The notes: generated from the letters alone by a model not told the origin. Shown: positions 22,201 to 35,332, counted from the stretch's first letter. The stretch is 64,000 bases of DNA from Limanda limanda (GCF_963576545.1 NC_083637.1:23478007-23542006); one strand, 5' to 3'. A program made the numbers and translations.

Positions 22201-25200
22201 GTTTATTCCAACATTTGTATGTCAAGCTCATCCAAGATAAAATGTTGCAATGGAGAGTTTTCTAAGAGAAGTCTTTCTGCTGACACCAAAACACTCTGCT
22301 TCACGTAAAGTGTTAGGGTTTCAAAATTGAGCTAGTCTGTGTCTGAATAAGCTCTTTGCAATAAAGGCAGGAGGGGGGGCATGGATAGTTTGGGTCAGAT
22401 ATTAGGCCTTCATACTAGTGCTGTCAAATGATTAACATATTTAATCGCTATTAATCGCATTTATGTCATAGTTAACTAAAAATTAATCACAATTAATAGC
22501 ACATTTGTATCTATTCTAAATGTCCCTTCATTTTTTTTTTTTCCATAATTGTTTTTAATTTTAATGCTCTTATCAACATGGAAAAATGGATTGGCTTGCT
22601 TTATGCAAATGTTTTATTTTATTGAAAAACAACATTGCAAAACAGGGCGGTCCAAAAAAAACTATAAAGTGCACTTTTTAGGTAAACAAGGACTCAGCCT
22701 ATAGTGCAGTTAAACCATGGCTTAATATTTTCTTTTTTTTCAAGTTTGCTGTGAACATAGCAGTCAGGCCTCTTATTTCAGAAAAAATTAACCGTAACAG
22801 TTAGTTTACCAATAAAAGGTAAGCCTACTACTTCTTTGCTTTCAGCCAGTTACTCAAACAGACAAGCAACAAAATAACAAACAAACAAAAAACACAGGCA
22901 AGTGTCGGCCTACTTTGAAATAAATTAAACACAGAACTTTGTAGAGCTATTTGAGTCCTCCCCATATTTGTGGAAAATTTATGAAATAAGAAGTACCCTA
23001 TTTTTAAATTTAAAAAAAACATATAGCTGCAGCCTAATAGCTTAAAAATATATATTTTAATTGGCGAAATATTAAAACAAAAAGCGAGAGTAGGTCAGAC
23101 TAGAGGCGAACACAGATACTGAAGCTCGGTAGAAACCAACTGTAGCTTCTGCTCTGATCAAGAAGCTGAGGCGCTGATCTCTGAGCAGCTGAGACCAGAG
23201 AAACTCTGTGTTTTCACTGTTTCCATAGTTAAGAAGCAGTCAGTCACTGAGCGGCTGCTTCACGTCGTGAACAAGCTCTGATCTCACTGTGTCTCTCTGT
23301 GTAGAAACACATGCAACAGAATACTGTTGATTAGAGACACAGATGAAAGAGAGACTTCAATAGGATTTCTAGAAAAACTCCATTGATATCAGCGTGAAGC
23401 AGAGATTCCATATTTCTGTTCTATAATTGTATCCTATGTTGTCTGACATTGATATTTCATTGGCTTTAAATCTTCAAATAAGCATTTACCTTCACAGACG
23501 ACACCAGCATCCTCACTGTGACCACAGTTGTGAGATCCTATCCCTCGGTGCCGGCACTGGGTCAGCTTTGATTCGCTGCCGGAGCAAACAACATCGTCTA
23601 ACCAGATGGGTCCACTGCCCTGTCCAAAACGTGCACGTTGTGGTGCTGACAGGACCCTGCCACAACCCAGCTGTCCGCACACCACCTGAGCATCAACCAG
23701 GTCCCAGTTGTCATCACACACCGTCCCCCACTGTCCACGAAGGAAGATCTCTACTCTGCCAGAGCAGGAGCTGATTCCTCCATTGGCCAGGCGGACCTGT
23801 CCCACGACTCCTCTGCTGTTGTCCACTGCTGTTGTTCCAGGGGTGCCAGATGTGAGCACCTGAGAACCTGGATCAGGTGTGGTTGGTGAAACTGTGGAGT
23901 TTGGTCCTGGTTGAATTGAAAGAAATATAAATATGAACCCACAAGACAACAACAGCTTGCACCTCCATCAATATTAATGAGGAAAACATTGTTTTCATTA
24001 TCTCTGACCAGGAGGTTTCGTTTTCACACCTGTTTATATGTTTGTTGGTAAGCAAGATTACGCAAAAAAATACAGATTTTGCTTTTTTGGAGCAGATTCA
24101 AATTAAGGGGTCACATCCAGGAAATTATTTTCATGTTCTTTAACTCTGCTGAACAGGACGTTTTGCAACATTTTGACCATTTATCCAGGAAACCATTCAT
24201 TGACCTTGATGAAATCCAATCTGGTACTTTAAGGGAACTGATATCTATGAATTTGTGAAATTTGATGCAGCCCCAATTAATTTAAGGGGACTATCGGCCC
24301 TTGGTGGTGGTACGTGCGCCACAGTGATGTTCTAGTTTGTTGATGTATTCGTCAGCAGGATTATGCAAAAAACTACTGAACTAATTTGTACCTAACTTGG
24401 TGGAGAGCTGGGGCGTTGGCCTGGAAGAACCATTTCAATTCTGGTGTGGATGCAGATAACGGTTGGATTCAGGATCTTTTTCTACTTCCTGTAACTATGT
24501 ATATTACGACAGATAAATAATTTAAGTCATCAGAACACTTCCTTTTTTTTCTTTTATATTTCGACAATTAGAATTAGACAAATATGTGTGGGATTGACTG
24601 TAAGCAGAGGTACAGTTCTACCTCTAGTGAGTGTCACTCAAGTTAAAGGTATAATTGATGATATTATCCTGAGGCACAAAACTCTATTTTACTTTCTTGA
24701 GATAAATATTTACTGAGAGTTGACCAGCCTCACTGGTGAAGCAGCTACGAGAAACACATGCAACAGAATACTGTTGATTAGAGACACAGATGAAAGAGAG
24801 ACTTCAATAGGATTTCTAGAAAAACTCCATTGATATCAGCGTGAAGCAGAGATTCCATATTTCTGTTCTATAGTTTTATCCTATGTTGTCTGACAGGGAT
24901 ACTTCATTGGCTTTAAATCTTCAAATAAGCATTTACCTTCACAGACGACACCAGCATCCTCACTGTGACCACAGTTGTGAGATCCAATCCCTCGGTGCCG
25001 GCACTGGGTCAGCTTTGATTCGCTGCCGGAGCAAACAACATCGTCTAACCAGATGGGTCCACTGCCCTGTCCAAAACGTGCACGTTGTGGTGCTGACAGG
25101 ACCCTGCCACAACCCAGCTGTCTGCACACCACCTGAGCATCAACCAGGTCCCAGTTGTCATCACACACCGTCCCCCACTGTCCACGAAGGAAGATCTCTA

Positions 25201-28200
25201 CTCTGCCAGAGCAGGAGCTGTTTCCTCCATTGGCCAGGCGGACCTGTCCCTCGACTCCTGTGCTGTGAGCTTTACAATTGCAAATCAGGATAGTTTAACA
25301 CAGTGGTGCAGAGGTAACATATTTTTCTTACTAAGGTACCAACTAAGATATCTGGCGTTAGAACACCAGGCTTAAATTAAATATTAAATCTGAAATTGCA
25401 GCCTATATGGATTTCCCTTATGTAGTAAGTGCGCTGTAATGAATTACATTGTATGCCATGAAAGGTCAATACTATAAAAAAACGTGAAACAATGCAGTTT
25501 ATTTCAACATTTGTATGTCAAGCTCATCCAAGATAAAATGTTGCAATGGAGAGTTTTCTAAGAGAAGTCTTTCTGCTGACACCAAAACACTCTGCTTCAC
25601 GTAAAGTGTTAGGGTTTCAAAATTGAGCTAGTTTGTGTCTGAATGAACTCTTTGCAATAAAGGCAGGAGGGGGGGCATGGACAGTTTGGGTCAGATATTA
25701 GGCCTTCATACTAGTGCTGTCAAATGATTAACATATTTAATCGCTATTAATCGCATTTATGTCATAGTTAACTAAAAATTAATCACAATTAATCGCACAT
25801 TTGTATCTGTTCTAAATGTCCCTTCATTTATTTTTTTTCCATAATTTTTTTTCATTTTAATGCTCTTATCAACATGGAAAAATGGATTGGCTTGCTTTAT
25901 GCAAATGTTTTATTTTATTGAAAAACAACATTGCAAAACAGGGCGGTACATAATAAAATTATAAAGTGCACTTTTTAGGTAAACAAGGACTCAGCCTATA
26001 GTGCAGTTAAACCATGGCTTAATATTTTCTTTTTTTTCAAGTTTGCTGTGAACATAGCAGTCAGGCCTCTTATTTCAGAAAAAATGAACCGTAACAGTTA
26101 GGTTACCAATAAAAGGTAAGCCTACTACTTCTTTGCTTTCAGCCAGCTACTCAAACAGACAAGCAACAAAATAACAAACAAACAAAAAACACAGGCAAGT
26201 GTCGGCCTACTTTGAAATAAATTAAACACAGAACTTTGTAGAGCTATTTGAGTCCTCCCCATATTTGTGGAAAATTTATGAAATAAGAAGTACCCTATTT
26301 TTAAATTTAAAAAAAACATATAGCTGCAGCCTAATAGCTTAAAAATATATATTTTAATTGGCGAAATATTAAAACAAAAAGCGAGAGTAGGTCAGACTAG
26401 AGGCGAACACAGACACTGAAGCTCGGTAGAAACCAACTGTAGCTTCTGCTCTGATCAAGAAGCTGAGGCGCTGATCTCTGAGCAGCTGAGACCAGAGAAA
26501 CTCTGTGTTTTCACTGTTTCCATAGTTAAGAAGCAGTCAGTCACTGAGCGGCTGCTTCACGTCGTGAACAAGCTCTGATCTCACTGTGTCTCTCTGTGTA
26601 GAAACACATGCAACAGAATACTGTTGATTAGAGACACAGATGAAAGAGAGACTTCAATAGGATTTCTAGAAAAACTCCATTGATATCGGCGTGAAGCAGA
26701 GATTCCATATTTCTGTTCTATAATTGTATCCTATGTTGTCTGACATTGATATTTCATTGGCTTTAAATCTTCAAATAAGCATTTACCTTCACAGACGACA
26801 CCAGCATCCTCACTGTGACCACAGTTGTGAGATCCAATCCCTCGGTGCCGGCACTGGGTCAGCTTTGAGTCGCTGCCGGAGCAAACAACATCGTCTAACC
26901 AGATGGGTCCACTGCCCTGTCCAAAACGTGCACGTTGTGGTGCTGACAGGACCCTGCCACAACCCAGCTGTCCGCACACCACCTGAGCATCAACCAGGTC
27001 CCAGTTGTCATCACACACCGTCCCCCACTGTCCACGGAGGAAGATCTCTACTCTGCCAGAGCAGGAGCTGTTTCCTCCATTGGCCAGACGGACCTGTCCC
27101 ACGACTCCTGTGCTGTGAGCTTTACAATTGCAAATCAGGATAGTTTAACTCAGTGGTGCAGAGGTAACATCTTTTTCTTACCAAGATACCAACTAAGATA
27201 TCTGGCGTTAGAACACCAAGCTTAAATTAAATATTAAATCTGAATTTGCAGCCTACATGGATTTCCCTTATGTAGTAAGTGCGCTGTAATGAATTACATT
27301 GTATGCCATGAAAGGTCAATACTATAAAAAAACGTGAAACATGGCAGTTTATTTCAACATTTGTATGTCAAGCTCATCCAAGATAAAATGTTGCAATGGA
27401 GAGTTTTCTAAGAGAAGTCTTTCTGCTGACACCAAAACACTCTGCTTCACGTAAAGTGTTAGGGTTTCAAAATTGAGCTAGTCTGTGTCTGAATGAACTC
27501 TTTGCAATAAAGGCAGGAGGGGGGGCATGAACCGTTTGGGTCAGATATTAGGCCTTCATACTAGTGCTGTCAAATAATTAACATATTTAATCGCTATTAA
27601 TCACATTTATGTCATAGTTAACTAAAAATTAATCACAATTAATAGCACTTTTGTATCTATTCTAAATGTCCCTTCATTTATTTTTTTTCCATAATTTTTT
27701 TTCATTTTAATGCTCTTATCAACATGGAAAAATGGATTGGCTTGCTTTATGCAAATGTTTTATTTTATTGAAAAACAACATTGCAAAACAGGGCGGTACA
27801 AAATAAAATTATAAAGTGCACTTTTTAGGTAAACAAGGACTCAGCCTATAGTGCAGTTAAACCATGGCTTAATATTTTCTTTTTTTTCAAGTTTGCTGTG
27901 AACATAGCAGTCAGGCCTCTTATTTCAGAAAAAATGAACCGTAACAGTTAGGTTACCAATAAAAGGTAAGCCTACTACTTCTTTGCTTTCAGCCAGTTAC
28001 TCAAACAGACAAGCAACAAAATAACAAACAAACAAAAAACACAGGCAAGTGTCGGCCTACTTTGAAATAAATTAAACACAGAACTTTGTAGAGCTATTTG
28101 AGTCCTCCCCATTTTTGTGGAAAATTTATGAAATAAGAAGTACCCTATTTTTAAATTTAAAAAAAACATATAGCTGCAGCCTAATAGCTTAAAAATATAT

Positions 28201-31200
28201 ATTTTAATTGGCGAAATATTAAAACAAAAAGCGAGAGTAGGTCAGACTAGAGGCGAACACAGACACTGAAGCTCGGTAGAAACCAACTGTAGCTTCTGCT
28301 CTGATCAAGAAGCTGAGGCGCTGATCGCTGAGCAGCTGAGACCAGAGAAACTCTGTGTTTTCACTGTTTCCATAGTTAAGAAGCAATCAGTCACTGAGCG
28401 ACTGCTTCACGTCGTGAACGAGCTCTGATCTCACTGTGTCTCTCTGTGTAGAAACACATGCAACAGAATACTGTTGATAGAGACACAGATGAAAGAGAGA
28501 CTTCAATAGGATTTCTAGAAAAACTCCATTGATATCAGCGTGAAGCAGAGATTCCATATTTCTGTTCTATAATTGTATCCTATGTTGTCTGACAGGGATA
28601 TTTCATTGGCTTTAAATCTTCAAATAAGCATTTACCTTCACAGACGACACCAGCATCCTCACTGTGACCACAGTTGTGAGATCCTATCCCTCGGTGCCGG
28701 CACTGGGTCAGCTTTGATTCGCTGCCGGAGCAAACAACATCGTCTAACCAGATGGGTCCACTGCCCTGTCCAAAACGTGCTTGTTGTGGTGCTGACAGGA
28801 CCCTGCCACAACCCAGCTGTCCGCACACCACCTGAGCATCAACCAGGTCCCAGTTGTCATCACACACCGTCCCCCACTGTCCACGGAGGAAGATCTCTAC
28901 TCTGCCAGAGCAGGAGCTGTTTCCTCCATTGGCCAGACGGACCTGTCCCACGACTCCTCTGCTGTTGTCCACTGCTGTTGTTCCAGGGGTGCCAGATGTG
29001 AGCACCTGAGAACCTGGATCAGGTGTGGTTGGTGAAACTGTGGAGTTTGGTCCTGGTTGAATTGAAAGAAATATAAATATGAACCCACAAGACAACAACA
29101 GCTTGCACCTCCATCAATATTAATGAGGAAAACATTGTTTTCATTATCTCTGACCAGGAGGTTTTGTTTTCACACCTGTTTATATGTTTGTTGGTAAGCA
29201 AGATTACGCAAAAAAATACAGATTTTGCTTTTTTGGAGCAGATTCAAATTAAGGGGTCACATCCAGGAAATTATTTTCATGTTCTTTAACTCTGCTGAAC
29301 AGGACGTTTTTCAACATTTTGACCATTTATCCAGGAAACCATTCATTGACCTTGATGAAATCCAATCTGGTACTTTAAGGGAACTGATATCTATGAATGT
29401 GTGAAATTTGATGCAGCCCCAATTAATTTAAGGCGACTATCGGCCCTTGGTGGTGGTACGTGCGCCACAGTGATGTTCTAGTTTGTTGATGTATTCGTCA
29501 GCAGGATTATGCAAAAAACTTCTGAACTAATTTGTACCTAACTTGGTGGAGAGCTGGGCCGTTGGCCTGGAAGAACCATTTCAATTCTGGTGTGGATGCA
29601 GATAACGGTTGGATTCAGGATCTTTTTCTACTTCCTGTAACTATGTATATTACGACAGATAAATAATTTAAGTCATCAGAACACTTACTTTTTTTTCTTT
29701 TATATTTCGACAATTAGAATTAGACAAATATGTGTGGGATTGACTGTAAGCAGAGGTACAGTTCTACCTCTAGTGAGTGTCACTCAAGTTAAAGGTATAA
29801 TTGATGATATTATCCTGAGGCACAAAACTCTATTTTACTTTCTTGAGATAAATATTTACTGAGAGTTGACCAGCCTCACTGGTGAAGCAGCTACGAGAAA
29901 CACATGCAACAGAATACTGTTGATTAGAGACATAGATGAAAGAGAGACTTCAATAGGATTTCTAGAAAAACTCCATTAATATCAGCGTGAAGCAGAGATT
30001 CCATATTTCTGTTCTATAGTTTTATCCTATGTTGTCTGACAGGGATATTTCATTGGCTTTAAATCTTCAAATAAGCATTTACCTTCACAGACGACACCAG
30101 CATCCTCACTGTGACCACAGTTGTGAGATCCAATCCCTCGGTGCCGGCACTGGGTCAGCTTTGATTCGCTGCCGGAGCAAACAACATCGTCTAACCAGAT
30201 GGGTCCACTGCCCTGTCCAAAACGTGCAAGTTGTGGTGCTGACAGGACCCTGCCACAACCCAGCTGTCTGCACACCACCTGAGCATCAACCAGGTCCCAG
30301 TTGTCATCACACACCGTCCCCCACTGTCCACGGAGGAAGATCTCTACTCTGCCAGAGCAGGAGCTGTTTCCTTCATTGGCCAGGCGGACCTGTCCCTCGA
30401 CTCCTGTGCTGTGAGCTTTACAATTGCAAATCAGGATAGTTTACTAGGTGGTGCAGAGGTAACATCTTTTTCTTAATAAGGTACCAACTAAGATATCTGG
30501 CGTTCGAACACCAGGCTTAAATTAAATATTAAATCTGAAATTGCAGCCTATATGGATATCCCTTATGTAGTAAGTGCGCTGTAATGAATTACATTGTATG
30601 CCATGAAAGGTCAATACTATAAAAAAACGTGAAAAAGTGCAGTTTATTTCAACATTTGTATGTCAAGCTCATCCAAGATAAAATGTTGCAATGGAGAGTT
30701 TTCTAAGAGAAGTCTTTCTGCTGACACCAAAACACTCTGCTTCACGTAAAGTGTTAGGGTTTCAAAATTGAGCTAGTCTGTGTCTGAATGAACTCTTTGC
30801 AATAAAGGCAGGAGGGGGGGCATGGACAGTTTGGGTCAGATATTATGCCTTCATACTAGTGCTGTCAAACGATTAACATATTTAATCGCTATTAATCGCA
30901 TTTATGTCATAGTTAATTAAAAATTAATCACAATTAATCGCACATTTGTATCTATTCTAAATGTCCCTTCATTTATTTTTTTTCCATAATTTTTTTTCAT
31001 TTTAATGCTCTTATCAACATGGAAAAATGGATTGGCTTGCTTTATGCAAATGTTTTATTTTTTTGAAAAACAACATGGCAAAACAGGGCGGTACAAAATA
31101 AAATTATAAAGTGCACTTTTTAGGTAAACAAGGACTCAGCCTATAGTGCAGTTAAACCATGGCTTAATATTTTCTTTTTTTTCAAGTTTGCTGTGAACAT

Positions 31201-32908
31201 AGCAGTCAGGCCTCTTATTTCAGAAAAAATGAACCGTAACAGTTAGTTTACCAATAAAAGGTAAGCCTACTACTTCTTTGCTTTCAGCCAGTTACTCAAA
31301 CAGACAAGCAACAAAATAACAAACAAACAAAAAACACAGGCAAGTGTCGGCCTACTTTTAAATAAATTAAACACAGAACTCTGTAGAGCTATTTGAGTCC
31401 TCCCCATATTTGTGGAAAATTTATGAAATAAGAAGTACCCTTTTTTTAAATAAAAAAAAAAACATATAGCCGCAGCCTAATAGCTTAAAAATATATATTT
31501 TAGTTGGCGAAATATTAGAACAAAAAGCGAGAGCAGGTCAGACTAGAGGCGAACACAGATACTGAAGCTCGGTAGAAACCAACTGTAGCTTCTGCTCTGA
31601 TCAAGAAGCTGAGGCGCTGATCTCTGAGCAGCTGAGACCAGAGAAACTCTGTGTTTTCACTGTTTCCATAGTTAAGAAGCAATCAGTCACTGAGCGGCTG
31701 CTTCACGTCGTGAACGAGCTCTGATCTCACTGTGTCTCTCTGAGCGAGTGAGGGGGGTTGGGGGGCGGAGCCCCCGGACCGGTGCGCTTTCAGGAAGCAC
31801 ACACATACACACACACTGCCCGTTTGGTCACGGGCGAAAACGGAATTCGCAGCTAGAGACAAGTGTTTGTGAAAAGTACAAAGACAGTTTGATTCATGCT
31901 CTTCTGAAAGTGTATTCCCTTCTTCAAATGAAACCGTGAAAACCAAGATAGAACTGATTCCAGAAATTTGTACATTAAGCTCAAAAGGCACTTTTGGCAA
32001 GAATGAGTGTTTTAATATGGGAAATTTATCCAAGTATGTATTTACAGATGTCAGTATTCATGATTGAAAATCAACAATGAATATTTGTTATATCACCTCA
32101 ATATTAACAGCTATGTACCACTTCAGATTGTCCAAAACATTTCCTTGTTCTCTCATTCTCATATGAAAGAACAATGAAAGAACTGTCTTCAGGGAACAAG
32201 GAAATGTCTTCAGTGTTAACAACATTGAAGACATTTCCTTCTTCAACAGCCAACAGGTAGAAAATTGATATGTTGTTTTTTTTCTTCTTTTTTTCATAAA
32301 ATAAAAAATAGGCCATGCCACACAGATTACGAAAAGGAAGTTTATTTTTGACTCTTCTATGAGCGCAGTTAAACAGAAAAGCGATGTATATTAACATCAG
32401 TGGATCCGTACATTTGATAATTCTCACGTTAAAATGATAATAGGGTTATTTATTCAGTAGTTTTCCCCCTTGTCCAAGGTTAAAGACAGAGGGTGTCAAA
32501 TCTTGCTAAGCCTTAAGAGGCAAATTTTTTTATTTGTGAATATTGGCTGTAGAAATACATTTTGATTGAATGATTAAACAGTTGGCAACTCTAAATATAC
32601 AATGTCAAGATATGTCAGAGCCAGAAGCACACACAGAGCTGGGAGGATGATTTAAACTCATTTAAGGACAGATTAAAAACTTGACCAGAGAGAAAATGTA
32701 AAATAAACAAAGTCAGACTCGTGAGGTGTGATCTGTGAACACATTCTGCTAATTTTAAATATTCTCCAAAATGTTCTGTGTATTCGGGTGAAATGAAATT
32801 TAACTCGAGATGACTGAAAGTGATTGATTTACCTGAGTTGTTCCATGTACCAAACTGCAAAATTAGGAGCAAGAGCAAGCCCCCAGGCATCTCCATCATG
32901 GACCTCAT
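19242..32908 (-). CDS. Secreted protein with six SRCR domains and a ZP domain (DMBT1-like)
   Basis: Exons, 5' to 3': 32908-32833, 30403-30083, 29052-28636, 27107-26787, 25257-24937, 23906-23490, 21554-21138, 20828-20620, 20396-20248, 20056-19814, 19698-19539, 19437-19362, 19261-19242. All use GT-AG sites in matching phase. The sum is 3147 bp, giving 1048 residues with no internal stop seen. Exon 1 encodes a Leu-rich signal peptide. The next six each encode one group B SRCR domain (8 Cys, [11 protein letters not shown], VCxQLGCG), in phase 1-1. The remaining exons form a ZP module: VCGRDKI start, a CDQRSS region, a furin-type site RRRTSR and the ending [14 protein letters not shown]. No membrane segment follows, so it is probably secreted. 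DMBT1-family proteins bind microbes at mucosal surfaces; that role is inferred. The first coding exon is assigned by phase and position only. Confidence 0.75.
22311..23299. mobile_element. LTR half plus truncated hAT left end, SRCR unit 1
   Basis: 22311-22415 is the left half of the LTR seen at 18099. The hAT left terminus 'tagtgctgtcaaa' starts at 22416, preceded by cttcatac. The hAT sequence stops at 23299 in 'gtctctctg' and joins unit sequence ('tgtagaaacacatgc'). Confidence 0.7.
25607..26596. mobile_element. LTR half plus truncated hAT left end, SRCR unit 3
   Basis: This has the same structure and junctions as 22311-23299. The LTR half is 25607-25711 and the hAT piece is 25712-26596 (885 bp). 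Confidence 0.7.
27457..28446. mobile_element. LTR half plus truncated hAT left end, SRCR unit 4
   Basis: This has the same structure. The LTR half is 27457-27561 and the hAT piece is 27562-28446 (885 bp), truncated at the same base. Confidence 0.7.
30752..31814. mobile_element. LTR half plus longer hAT left part, SRCR intron 1
   Basis: The LTR half is 30752-30856 and the hAT starts at 30857. Unlike the other units, it runs past 'gtctctctg' (31742) into the G-rich stretch also found at 550-602. It is then lost by a deletion ending near 'gcccgtttggtcacgg'. This is the parent form from which the truncated unit copies derive. Confidence 0.65.
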
Positions 32909-33105
32909 CCACGACACAAACTTGCTGAATAGCACAAAAGAGATGTATGAAAATCATATGTTCACATTATGATCATGACTCTACTTTGCCAGTATTTGTA
33001 TTCACCTTGAGAGAGTGAGTGGAAATCCAGTAGATGCTGAAAAACCTGTGAGAGAAATTTTCCGAGTGAGCGACAGCATGATCATTTATAGACCTGTCTT
33101 TTTTC

Positions 33106-33516
33106 TGTTATGGCCAGCTCGTTTTAGGCCACAACAATCAAGTGAAGTCTACACAGAGTTTAAATCATCGCAACATTTTTTAATATTATCAACAGAATAA
33201 CCAAAAATGTATTATGTTAGGTCAGTTGTCAGTCAGTGGTGGAGGTGTTGAATGTAGAAGAAGCCATGTGTATGTAGCAAGTGTTGGATGGCAGAGAGCA
33301 AAAATACAAACCAAGAGCAGGAGCTTGGTTGTCCAGGGAGAGAGAGTGAGATCAATTGGCTGCAACCTCTCCTTTATAATCGGCTGAGCAGGTGCAGTTC
33401 GTTCGCAGTCAACAGCAGGCGGAGCATCGATGCTACAAGGAAGTCAGGTCAAAACAAAGCAGCAAACCACCTGCAAAAGAATACAGACAGGACAACACAC
33501 ACGGCCAGGGCCGTCA
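33106..33516 (-). repeat. 3' LTR of the Gmr1-like element (complete)
   Basis: This 411-bp LTR on the minus strand begins TGACGGCC right after the purine tract GGGGCGGGGTG and ends CCATAACA. It matches 41579-41935 and 10920-11270. It is the only one of the three with both ends. Confidence 0.75.
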
Positions 33517-33560
33517 CACCCCGCCCCATAAAACGGAGACCCCAAAGGTCTTCGTTAACC

Positions 33561-34850
33561 TCATAATAAGGCCAGAGACAGAGCATCCGCCATAACATTA
33601 TCCCGACCCTTGATATGGCAAATATTCAAATTGTAGGGTTGCAAGAACAACATCAGCCTTTGGTTGCTGTTTTGCATGCTAGACAGAAAAGTCAGAGGAT
33701 TATGGTCAGTGAATACCGTGACTGGTGTTGATCCAGAGCCCACATACACTTCAAAAAACTGTAGGGACCAAATCAGGGCCAGTGCTTCTTTCTCCACCAC
33801 TGAATAATTGAATTGGTGACGCTTGAACTTACGTGGGAAGAAGCCTACTTGGTGGTCAATGCTCCCTTCCCCTTCTTGCAACAGTACGGCTTCTGCACCA
33901 ACTCCACTGACATTCACCTAAATTTTAAAAGGATTCTGAAAGTGCAGAGCTGCAAGTACAGGAAAGCAAGAGAGCAGATTTTTCACAACAACAAAAGCAG
34001 CCTGACATTGGGGAGACCACACAAATGCATTCTTTTTATCGAGAAGGTTTGTCAGCGGGGCCACCACAGAGGAAATGTTTTGACAAAAACACCGGTAATA
34101 CCCCACCAAACCCGAAAACCTCCCCAGCTCCTTCGCTGTTGTTGGGACTGGGTACTTATCCATAACCTCAACTTTGGCCCTGACGGGGCGTACATCCCCA
34201 TGGCCCACAACCGTACCCAGATAAGTAACCGTGGCCTTAGCAAACTCACATTTTGACAAGTTAATTGTCAGATTGGCTTCAACCAGCAGATCAAAAACAG
34301 CCTTGAGACATTGAACATGACTGTTCCAAGAGTCATTGAACACAACAACATCATCTAAATACCCATTACATCCAGGAAGCCTTTGCAAAACCTTATTCAT
34401 TAGGCGCTGAAATGTGGCTGGAGTGTTCCGCAACCCAAATGGCATGACATTGTACGAAAACCGTCCCCCAGGTGTGATAAAAGCACAGCTGTCTTTTGCC
34501 GTTTTCGTCAGTGGTACTTGCCAATAGCCCTTCAAAAGATCCAGCTTTGTCACAAATATTGCACTCCCTACTTCATCCACACAATCTTCAATCCGTGGCA
34601 TTGGGTAACATCTGGCTGTGTGATAGCATTAACTCTCCTGAAATCTGTACAGAACCTATAAGATGCACCGGATTTGGGGATCAATAAACATGGTGAAGCC
34701 CAATTGGATGATGCTGGTTATGCTATACCATGTTCGATCATGTTCTCAACCTCCTTCTCGATGTGTTTGCTTCTCCAGAGGGACATGATAGAAGCACTGC
34801 TTAATGGGTTTCACATCGTCAACATCAATGTCATGCTGTACAAGTTTAGT
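33561..34850 (-). pseudogene. RT and RNase H of the Gmr1-like element
   Basis: The RT (34601-33918) has the motifs FVTKLDLLKGYWQVPL, FGLRNTPATFQ and the catalytic YLDD. A single in-frame TAG separates it from the RNase H segment (33917-33561), which has FTDHNPL. The first RNase H Asp appears changed (VNVS where VDAS is usual). The N-terminal RT part (34850-34602) is frameshifted. Confidence 0.75.
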
Positions 34851-35049
34851 ACATAATGGGGTGTCTGAAAACGGAGCAAGGTGAGAATTAAGCAATTGAA
34901 TCAGATCTCTTTGTTGAACCTCTGACATACAACTTAGTTGAGCTTTCAGGTTTTTCAAATAAACTGAGTTATTCAGTTTCCCTGTCGCAGTCTGCTCTGA
35001 TGGAACCACAAAGTCTTCAGATGGCACATTGGCAACCTTTGCTGCAGCA

Positions 35050-35330
35050 GTACTACCCCCCATCACCGTCTCAGAAACTGAATGCCTATAGTATGGCTTT
35101 AGTAGATTAACATGACACCATTGCACACCCCTTCTCCAGCCAGGTGTATGGACAAGATAGTCACACTCAGACTTACAGCTCTTAATTGTATATGGACCAC
35201 TAAACTTTGCCAGGAAAGGAGAACCTACAACAGGCAACAAAGCCAACACTTTTCCCCCCTGCCCCCTCCCCTCCTCAGAAAGCGAGGAGGGGGCAGACGG
35301 GGAAGAGAGGATCCGAATACCCACCGAGGA
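35050..35330 (-). pseudogene. Integrase C-terminal segment and linker to RT
   Basis: It contains FLAKFSGPYTI, then GVQWCHVNLLKPYY, the usual end of gypsy integrases. The frame runs straight on towards the RT (SHLAPFSDTP, then IKQCFYHVPLEKQ), which demonstrates the integrase-RT order. Confidence 0.65.
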
Positions 35331-35332
35331 TC

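Larger units (their letters stand above)
21138..30403 (-). repeat. Tandem array of near-identical SRCR exon units
   Basis: There are six SRCR exons in two size classes. The 417-bp exons (21138, 23490 and 28636 starts) add a Ser/Thr/Pro-rich linker of about 32 residues ([17 protein letters not shown]). The 321-bp exons (24937, 26787 and 30083 starts) lack it. Start-to-start spacings are 1447 (twice), 1849-1850 (twice) and 2352. Introns are as similar as exons, so whole units were copied recently. The exon at 21138 is the most diverged (Asn in place of Ser in the SGSESK and GHSED stretches). Confidence 0.9.

Noticed and set aside
28573..29001. Plus-strand open frames of 115-142 codons over each SRCR exon (for example 21108, 23427, 24883, 26724, 28573, 30029)
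   Set aside because: They are antisense shadows. The minus-strand frames carry SRCR cysteines, splice sites and linkers; the plus frames recur only because the exons do.
21138..30403. Possible CRISPR-like or satellite array suggested by regular near-identical spacing
   Set aside because: The units are 1.4-2.4 kb and contain spliced protein-coding exons in a vertebrate genome.
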